From JACCTH01 sp050741915 (GTDB taxonomy: Bacteria > Actinomycetota > Acidimicrobiia > Spongiisociales > ZC4RG35), in contig JBOGEX010000147.1 in assembly GCA_050741915.1 (NCBI GenBank), positions 1-19,633 on the forward strand: a stretch of DNA of 19,633 bases, in the 5' to 3' direction. The notes beneath the pieces were generated by a model, which did no database searches, had not been told where the DNA came from, and saw only the letters and a program-made list of their open reading frames with translations. The stretch's first letter is position 1, and every line of letters begins with the position of its first letter. The position numbers and the translations under genes were made by a program. Positions 15,285 through 19,633 of the stretch are shown piece by piece.

Positions 15285-15485
15285 CAAGCTGCTCGCGCGG
15301 TTCCGTCCAACAAGGTCGCCCGCGAGCTTCGGGAGTTGTTTGCGGATGAGCGGGAGTGTTGCGGCTTCGTTGACTGGGAGTTGGATGCTGATTCCGAAGG
15401 GAGCACCCTCACCATCTCCGCCCATGTCGACGGCGTAAGAGCGACCGAATCGTTCGGCCTGGGCCTTGCTGTTCGATTCCGCTAA
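15285..15485 (+). pseudogene. Broken small gene with ERECCGF motif
   Basis: A 66-codon open stretch with no normal start codon ends at TAA 15483-15485. It reads VARELRELFADERECCGF followed by VDWELDADSEGSTLTISA. This matches my memory of the C-terminal half of a small conserved domain with an E-x-x-C-C-x-F motif, often seen near metal or ArsR/MerR-type regulators. An in-frame TAA sits directly upstream (15282-15284). Similar-looking sequence continues upstream only in other frames (LLARFRP in one, ELVSADQAALFAS in another), so one or more indels probably destroyed the gene. Family assignment is tentative and the function unknown. Confidence 0.4.
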
Positions 15486-15640
15486 CGACTGCTCCCGGGC
15501 CAGACTCGCTACCGGTGCCATGGCGTCGAGACCAAGAATCTGGTGGCAGAAAGGTGGGGACCAACTTGGGATTAGGCCTCGGTCTCCCGCTGTTGTCGTC
15601 TTCGGTGTCTCAAATATCCCTATTGCGGGCGGGATGGTCG

Positions 15641-16381
15641 ATGGTCCGCTCAATAGTCACCACCCCGCCGCCTCGACCCCAGGGAGAAGGATCGGTCGAT
15701 CACTCGCCTCTGGCTGGCATCCTCCGATCGCTCGCAACCGATGGAGACCAGCGGTTATCCGACCTCGACGGTGACCTCGCAATGTATGTCGCCAGTTTGG
15801 CCAGGGTTGATCCCGACCAGCTAGGGGAGCCCGAGGGTCTTGCCTACTGGATCAATCTCTACAACGCCGGGGCCTTGCGCCTGGCGGCCAATGCCCAGAG
15901 AGCAGGAGAGCGCACGGTGCTCCGGGTACCAGGCGCCTTCGAGCAGCCTTTTGTCGATGTGGCCGGTCGGCCATTGTCACTCCAGTCCATCGAGCATGGG
16001 AAAGTGCGTCGGTTCAAGGACCCCCGGATTCATGCCGCGCTGGTGTGCGGATCGGTGTCCTGTCCAACCTTGCGGGCAGAGCCTTACACCGGTCTCGGAG
16101 TCAACGCCCAGCTGGAAGATCAGATTCGTCACTTCCTGGCCGCGGGGGCGGCGATCCGATCAGACGACGACCAGCTTCTGCTGTCTCGAGTGTTTGCCTG
16201 GTATGGCGCCGATTTTGTGCGGCCCCGACGGATGCCAGCACTACTTCCGGCATCACGCTCGGCGATAAGGGACGCTCTTACGCCATGGCTTCCCAACGAA
16301 CTGGCCGACTGGGCTGGGACAGCTCAGCCCAAGGTTTTGTTCATGGAATACGACTGGTCTCTACGCTGCTCGGTGGGTTGA
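15641..16381 (+). CDS. DUF547 domain-containing protein
   Basis: 246 residues with the DUF547 hallmarks in order: GLAYWINLYNAGALRL (66-81), LSLQSIEHGKVRRFKDPRIH (112-131), ALVCGSVSCPTLR (133-145), VFAWYGADF (184-192) and the family-type end VLFMEYDWSL (232-241). The biochemical role of DUF547 is unknown; the Cys pair and His suggest a thiol-protease-like or metal site, but this is not established. The frame is open to ATG 15515, but the first 42 codons are unlike the family; I prefer ATG 15641, preceded by GCGGGCGGGA. No signal peptide with this start. Its last 58 bases overlap the convergent nitroreductase remnant. Confidence 0.85.
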   Translation: MVRSIVTTPPPRPQGEGSVDHSPLAGILRSLATDGDQRLSDLDGDLAMYVASLARVDPDQLGEPEGLAYWINLYNAGALRLAANAQRAGERTVLRVPGAFEQPFVDVAGRPLSLQSIEHGKVRRFKDPRIHAALVCGSVSCPTLRAEPYTGLGVNAQLEDQIRHFLAAGAAIRSDDDQLLLSRVFAWYGADFVRPRRMPALLPASRSAIRDALTPWLPNELADWAGTAQPKVLFMEYDWSLRCSVG

Positions 16382-16606
16382 TCGAAGACGATCAGCACTT
16401 CGTCGAGCCCTTTGCGTTTCAGTTCGGGAACTACGCAGTCGGCGACCGGATAGCCAACCGGGAATACCCAGAAAGGTCGTTCGTTGGAGGGTTGTTCCAG
16501 TACCTGGTTGAGGAAAGCCATCGGGCTGGGGGTGTGGGTCAAAGTGGCCCAAGCCTATGGTGTGGAGTGCCATAATGAATGCGCGCCCCCAGTCGCAATC
16601 AGGCAC
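16324..16606 (-). pseudogene. Nitroreductase-family C-terminal remnant, frameshifted
   Basis: One minus-strand frame reads THTPSPMAFLNQVLEQP, NERPFWVFPVGYP and PELKRKGLDEVLIVF, which is the C-terminal end of flavin nitroreductases. The sequence just before it (AFIMALHTIGLGHF) is in another frame. Deleting one G of the GGGCC run at about 16546-16551 joins them as IGLATLTHTPSP, the expected family sequence. The FMN-binding N-terminal half is missing: upstream lies the broken toxin gene. It is therefore a truncated, frameshifted fragment and not functional. Its stop lies inside the end of the convergent DUF547 gene. Confidence 0.65.
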
Positions 16607-16616
16607 CTCGGCGTGG

Positions 16617-16920
16617 TCAGCGGGGTCGATAGATGTCGGCGCGATGGTCGATGTAGATCACCCGAATAGTAAGGTCGTCGTCGTCGATCTCGGAGACGAC
16701 ACGATATGTGCCGACCTGCGCAGAGTGGAGTCCGGTCAGGTCGCCCCGGAGCGGCTTTCCCACTCGCTGTGGGTTCTCGAGAAGGGGACCCAACATGAAA
16801 TCGAGTACGGCGACCGCGATCTTCTCGGGTAGCCGATCAATCGAGCGCCGGGCTGGTCCGGCAACGATGAGATTCCAGCGTGTCGTCCGCCAGGTTGATG
16901 GGACCCGGTGCTTTCGTCAT
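16617..16920 (-). pseudogene. RelE/ParE-like toxin gene, frameshifted, without antitoxin
   Basis: The frame ending at TGA 16617-16619 reads IVAGPARRSIDRLPEKIAVA, LENPQRVGKPLRGDLTGLHS and VGTYRVVSEIDDDDLTI, then IRVIYIDHRADIYR. These are the full hallmarks of RelE-type toxins (mRNA interferase or gyrase-poison fold). That frame has no ATG, GTG or TTG in the needed place. An ATG at 16920 with a GGGAGG ribosome site is placed where the gene should begin, but it is in another frame and reaches a stop after about 27 codons. Total length is 304 bases, one more than a multiple of three, so a single indel near 16880-16910 explains the break. No antitoxin is recognisable upstream. Confidence 0.68.
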
Positions 16921-17030
16921 TCGGCCTCCCTAATCAGCAATAGGAAGGTGCACCTTGCCAATCGACGATCGAGTAAGGGTCGCCGTTCGGATCGTGCGAC
17001 GCCATTACACCTTCACCCCCAGAACGGTAA

Positions 17031-17150
17031 AGCGACGGCGCCACTTACTTCTTGCCTGGAGCGATCCTGGTCGGCCCCAATGATCCGAAAGCGAAAGGTC
17101 TTGTGGAACGCGCCAACGGCGACCCATTCGGTTTCGAGTTTCTCAAATGT
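17031..17150 (+). mobile_element. Transposase scrap, probably IS21-family (IstA-like)
   Basis: A plus-strand frame bounded upstream by TAA (17028-17030) contains ILVGPNDPKAKGLVERANGD. This resembles the rve-domain segment of IS21-type IstA transposases (the P-x-DP-x-(A/S)KG-x-VERA pattern, whose Glu is the last catalytic residue of the DDE triad). Only about 30-40 residues look related; sequence on both sides is not transposase-like and no terminal repeats are visible. It is a relic, not an active element. Other integrase-core families share parts of this motif, so IS21 is a likely rather than certain assignment. Confidence 0.42.
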
Positions 17151-17236
17151 TTCGACCTACTTTCGCGCTGTGACATATCCGTGCTCAATGATCGGGGTGA
17201 TCCCGATGAATTCGGGCAACCACACAGGAGGACCGA

Positions 17237-17941
17237 ATGCGAAAGCCTCTCTTGGCGCTGGTCGCCATGACTCTGGCGGCAACCACGCTCGCTACGGCGG
17301 CAGGAGCGGTTCGGGCCGCCACTACATATGAGATCACAATCACCAACTTCACCACCGGCCAGTGGCTGACCCCGCCGGCGGCGGCCACCCACAGCAGTGA
17401 ATTCGACCTCTGGTCGGTCGGCAATTCGGCAACCGTCGCTACGAAGGAGATTGCCGAGAACGGGAATCTTGACTCGGCCGTAGGTGCCTTTGAAGCGAGT
17501 CCCTTTGTCTTCGCTTGGAAGGTCGCCCCTTCGCCCACCGGCCCACCGCCAATCGCACCGGGCGCCTCGGTTACCTTTGAGATCACGGCGCCGCACAAAG
17601 CAGTCTTCTCGTTCGTCTCCATGCTGATTTGCACCAACGACGGGTTCACCGGGGTGGACTCGATCCCCCTACCCAGCGGGCACCAATCGCAAGTACACGA
17701 ACTGGCTGCCTATGACGCCGGAACCGAGATCAACACCGAAGCGTGGGTCGATTTGGTGCCTCCTTGCGCCCAGTTGACCGGATTCGGTGATCAGGGTGGG
17801 ACGGCGGTCTCCAACCCCGCTCTCTTCGAGAACGGCGTGATCGTTCACCACCCAGGAATCGCCGGCGCCGGAGACCTGGATCCGGGTATCCATGGCTGGA
17901 CCAATCCGGTGGGAACCATCGAGATCCGTCGGGTTAAATAG
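17237..17941 (+). CDS. Secreted spondin-domain protein
   Basis: 234 residues. A Sec signal peptide is clear (MRKPLLALVAMTLAATTLAT, with likely cleavage after AVRA, about residue 27). The mature part starts TTYEITITNFTTGQWLTPPA, which is the opening of the Spondin_N domain, and continues with HKAVFSFVSMLICTNDGFTG and GHQSQVHELAAYDAGTEIN to the end (VGTIEIRRVK), so the protein is a single domain. Two cysteines (in LICTND and VPPCAQ) may pair outside the cell. Bacterial spondin-domain proteins are secreted and of unclear role. An AGGAGG ribosome site precedes the ATG at 17237. A strong hairpin terminator follows the stop by about 20 bases, so it is the end of its transcript, probably a single gene. 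Confidence 0.92.
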   Translation: MRKPLLALVAMTLAATTLATAAGAVRAATTYEITITNFTTGQWLTPPAAATHSSEFDLWSVGNSATVATKEIAENGNLDSAVGAFEASPFVFAWKVAPSPTGPPPIAPGASVTFEITAPHKAVFSFVSMLICTNDGFTGVDSIPLPSGHQSQVHELAAYDAGTEINTEAWVDLVPPCAQLTGFGDQGGTAVSNPALFENGVIVHHPGIAGAGDLDPGIHGWTNPVGTIEIRRVK

Positions 17942-17961
17942 AAGCCACTGGGCTCAATCGG

Positions 17962-17986
17962 GACGGCCTGATCGTTTCAGGCCGTC
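17962..17986. terminator. Hairpin terminator between convergent genes
   Basis: Ten-base perfect arms GACGGCCTGA and TCAGGCCGTC flank the loop TCGTT, followed by a moderately T-rich stretch (TCGGTCTTTCT). It lies 20 bases after the spondin gene stop and may also serve the convergent DUF3179 gene. Confidence 0.82.
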
Positions 17987-18155
17987 TCGGTCTTTCTGAA
18001 GTACACCGTCAACAGGATGAACAGGGTCGGTCGGATCGGAGTGGGCCTCACGCGCCGCGTGTGGCAACCCCTAGCCAGCGGTCGGCGACATTCGCGGGTA
18101 TGTAGCCTTCTGGCGTGGACTCCGGGTCCGCCCCCCAGGGATACGGCTCGCCCCG

Positions 18156-19379
18156 TCAACCCGTGACCAGCTCTGAGTTCGGCTGGTAGGTGGCCCAGGC
18201 GAACCAGAAGGTGTCAAGATGATGGATCTGGGGTAACGAGGTCCCGGCCAGGGCACCGTTGCTGGCCCGCCCGGTGATATCCCATGTTGAGCCGGTTTGG
18301 TCATCAACGAAAGTCCCGTCATCGATTCGGAATGTGAGTGTCTGACCATCGACTAGGGGAGAGAACACGCCGACCGAACCAACATCACGTCCCTCATCGA
18401 TCCTGCCCGTTTCGAGCGCACTGGACTGGCCTGACTTCCAGAAAACCACGATCGGGTCATTCCCCACGGTTGCCAATGTGGCGCGGGCCGAGTCCCCGGA
18501 GATAGCCTCCAACGTCAAGGCAATAGCAGCTCCATCGAGCGCCACCCCTACCACCCGCTGCATGGCTGCGGCCCGCTCATCCACGGTGCCGCGGAACAGG
18601 AATGGAGAGGCGGCGGGGTTGTCGTATCCGGAGTAAGGATTCGACCCATAAGGCCGACTATGGCCGGTGGCTTCCCGATCGAGCACCTTTCCGTCAGGGT
18701 AGGCCGCCACGAAATCCGTCCAGGCCAACAAGGGTGAGGCAATCGGTTCGAGTTGCTCGCCGGTGAGGACACCCGCCACCGCCCGGCCGTCGAAATGGGT
18801 CCAGAGCGATTCGGTGGCCCGGTCATACATGACGAGGGCTGAGGCGTAGAGCATCCCCGAGGTGCCGAAAGTGGTTTCGACTCCATTGATCGCCCGCCGG
18901 TAGGAAACGGCGCTGTTGCACAGCGGGCAGTAGGTGATCGACACCGGCACTCCTCCTACCGTGTCGTTGACGATCTCGTGCCAGATCAGAATCTGGACTG
19001 GATAGGCATGAGCCTCTCCCTCTATCTCCAGGTAGACCACCGGCTCGCCGTCCTCCAACCAGGTGTCCGCTTCCTCTACTCCGATGAAGACAGGTTCATC
19101 GATCGGCGGGATACCGTCGGGAGGGGGACCACCCGAGATGATCTCGGTAGGGTCCACCAGCGGCGGCGGCAGGGCCGAGTTGCCAAGGTCCGTCAAGGCC
19201 GAGGGGCCCTCGGGAAGCACACCGGCAGAATCAGAGTTGGTGGAACTTGCCGGATTGAGAGCCCTTTCGCTTGGGGTGGTCGTCAATTCCGGGCCCTCGG
19301 TTGTGAAGCTTGTACCTCCACCACAGGCAGCCACGATCAACGCCAAACCCAATAGGAGGGACCGCCAATTAGTCGGCAT
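18156..19379 (-). CDS. DUF3179 domain-containing lipoprotein
   Basis: 407 residues. The N-terminus (SLLLGLALIVAACGGG) is a lipoprotein signal with lipobox VAAC, followed by a Thr/Ser/Pro-rich linker, so the protein is anchored outside the cell membrane. The body shows the DUF3179 signature: VYLEIEGEAHAYPVQILIWH, VNDTVGGVPVSITYCPLCNS with a CPLC pair, FGTSGMLYASALVMYDRAT and SLWTHFDGRAVAGVLTGEQL. The CxxC hints at metal or redox chemistry, but the family has no established function. I chose ATG 19379; the frame also opens at TTG 19466, but that TTG is part of a TTGACA sequence near the end of the neighbouring insertion element and adds a family-unlike extension. It converges on the spondin gene. 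Confidence 0.9.
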   Translation of the reverse strand: MPTNWRSLLLGLALIVAACGGGTSFTTEGPELTTTPSERALNPASSTNSDSAGVLPEGPSALTDLGNSALPPPLVDPTEIISGGPPPDGIPPIDEPVFIGVEEADTWLEDGEPVVYLEIEGEAHAYPVQILIWHEIVNDTVGGVPVSITYCPLCNSAVSYRRAINGVETTFGTSGMLYASALVMYDRATESLWTHFDGRAVAGVLTGEQLEPIASPLLAWTDFVAAYPDGKVLDREATGHSRPYGSNPYSGYDNPAASPFLFRGTVDERAAAMQRVVGVALDGAAIALTLEAISGDSARATLATVGNDPIVVFWKSGQSSALETGRIDEGRDVGSVGVFSPLVDGQTLTFRIDDGTFVDDQTGSTWDITGRASNGALAGTSLPQIHHLDTFWFAWATYQPNSELVTG

Positions 19380-19487
19380 CACAAATGGCAACGCTGCGTG
19401 TCTAAGGGCATTCCATCCATTGTCGTAGCTGCGACTATTGACCGGGTTGGCGCGAGATATTGTCAAATGTTGTGGGTGAGGTCATGG

Positions 19488-19633
19488 TCAGGCTGCGACG
19501 TCCTCGGGGTGGGTCTGGTCGGTTTGGCTCCTTTCCTGTAGGTCTCCGTCGATGAAGACAGCTCCGGCTCGGATGAGGGCTGTGAGGTGGGGCCCGTCGA
19601 TTCGTCGCCAACGGTGTTGGGCGGCATCGACGA
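19488..19633 (-). CDS. IS256-family transposase, C-terminal end (partial, enters from right edge)
   Basis: The frame is open from the window edge to TGA 19488-19490 and gives 47 residues: AQHRWRRIDGPHLTALIRAG, AVFIDGDLQERSQTDQTHPE, then DVAA. The W-R-x-(I/V)-x-x-P-x-L-x-x-L-x-R-A-G-A-x-F-x-x-G pattern is typical of the C-terminus of actinobacterial IS256/mutator transposases. The main DDE part lies outside the window. The element's end must fall in the roughly 100 bases between this stop and the start of the DUF3179 gene; the terminal repeat cannot be set without the other end. Confidence 0.72.
   Translation of the reverse strand, partial: VDAAQHRWRRIDGPHLTALIRAGAVFIDGDLQERSQTDQTHPEDVAA

Noticed and set aside
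15171..15653. A 160-codon minus-strand open frame
   Set aside because: Antisense to the ERECC remnant and to the DUF547 upstream region, with no domain and shadow-like composition.
16708..17331. A 207-codon plus-strand open frame
   Set aside because: It crosses the toxin remnant, the transposase scrap and the spondin start in the wrong frame; composition is not protein-like.
17977..18159. A 60-codon minus-strand frame touching the DUF3179 stop
   Set aside because: It runs through the hairpin terminator and lacks a ribosome site and motifs.
19380..19466. TTG start for the DUF3179 protein
   Set aside because: The extra residues precede a clear lipoprotein signal peptide, which should be at the very N-terminus.
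1..19633. CRISPR arrays, tRNA or rRNA genes, prophage modules
   Set aside because: I saw no regularly spaced repeats, cloverleaf-like sequences or phage structural genes when reading the window.

Overview
The window looks like chromosomal DNA of a high-GC Gram-positive bacterium, most likely an uncultured actinobacterium. Acidimicrobiia-like is my guess, not proven. The reasons are high GC judged by eye, frequent GTG and TTG starts, genes joined by 4-base stop/start overlaps, lipoproteins with Thr-rich linkers after the lipobox, and a DUF3179 lipoprotein. I see no rRNA, tRNA, CRISPR array or prophage.

Region 1 (1-8174, minus strand) is one tightly packed catabolic operon. Transcription order is: GntR/FCD regulator, Tat-exported solute-binding lipoprotein, two permeases, two ATPases of an Opp/Dpp-type ABC importer, a sialidase-superfamily (Asp-box) protein without a signal peptide, and a DapA/NanA-type aldolase or dehydratase cut by the window edge. 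Most junctions overlap by a few bases. The layout suggests that a small glycoside or acylated sugar acid is imported whole, hydrolysed in the cytoplasm, and its keto acid cleaved or dehydrated. The substrate cannot be read from the sequence.

Region 2 (8240-10728) holds a plus-strand alpha/beta hydrolase, then a MarR regulator and a PrxQ/BCP-like peroxiredoxin (minus) divergent from a YceI protein (plus). Two related palindromes lie in or beside the MarR-YceI gap, which suggests a small redox-stress unit under MarR control.

Region 3 (10933-13805) repeats that architecture with other genes: a second MarR regulator diverges from an overlapping pair encoding a beta-propeller-like protein and an Ig-like (SbsA-type) protein. 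A 29-base inverted repeat with a -10-like hexamer at its centre sits between them. This pair is the best candidate for an undescribed system. The Ig-like gene seems to have lost its native C-terminus.

Region 4 (about 13700-17230) is gene-poor and carries debris: a possible PIN-domain remnant, a broken small gene with an ERECC motif, a frameshifted nitroreductase C-terminus, a frameshifted RelE/ParE-like toxin without antitoxin, and an IS21-like transposase scrap. Two apparently intact genes stand among them, a membrane-anchored hypothetical protein and a DUF547 protein.

Region 5 (17237-19633) has a secreted spondin-domain protein, a strong hairpin terminator, a convergent DUF3179 lipoprotein and, at the right edge, the C-terminus of an IS256-family transposase.
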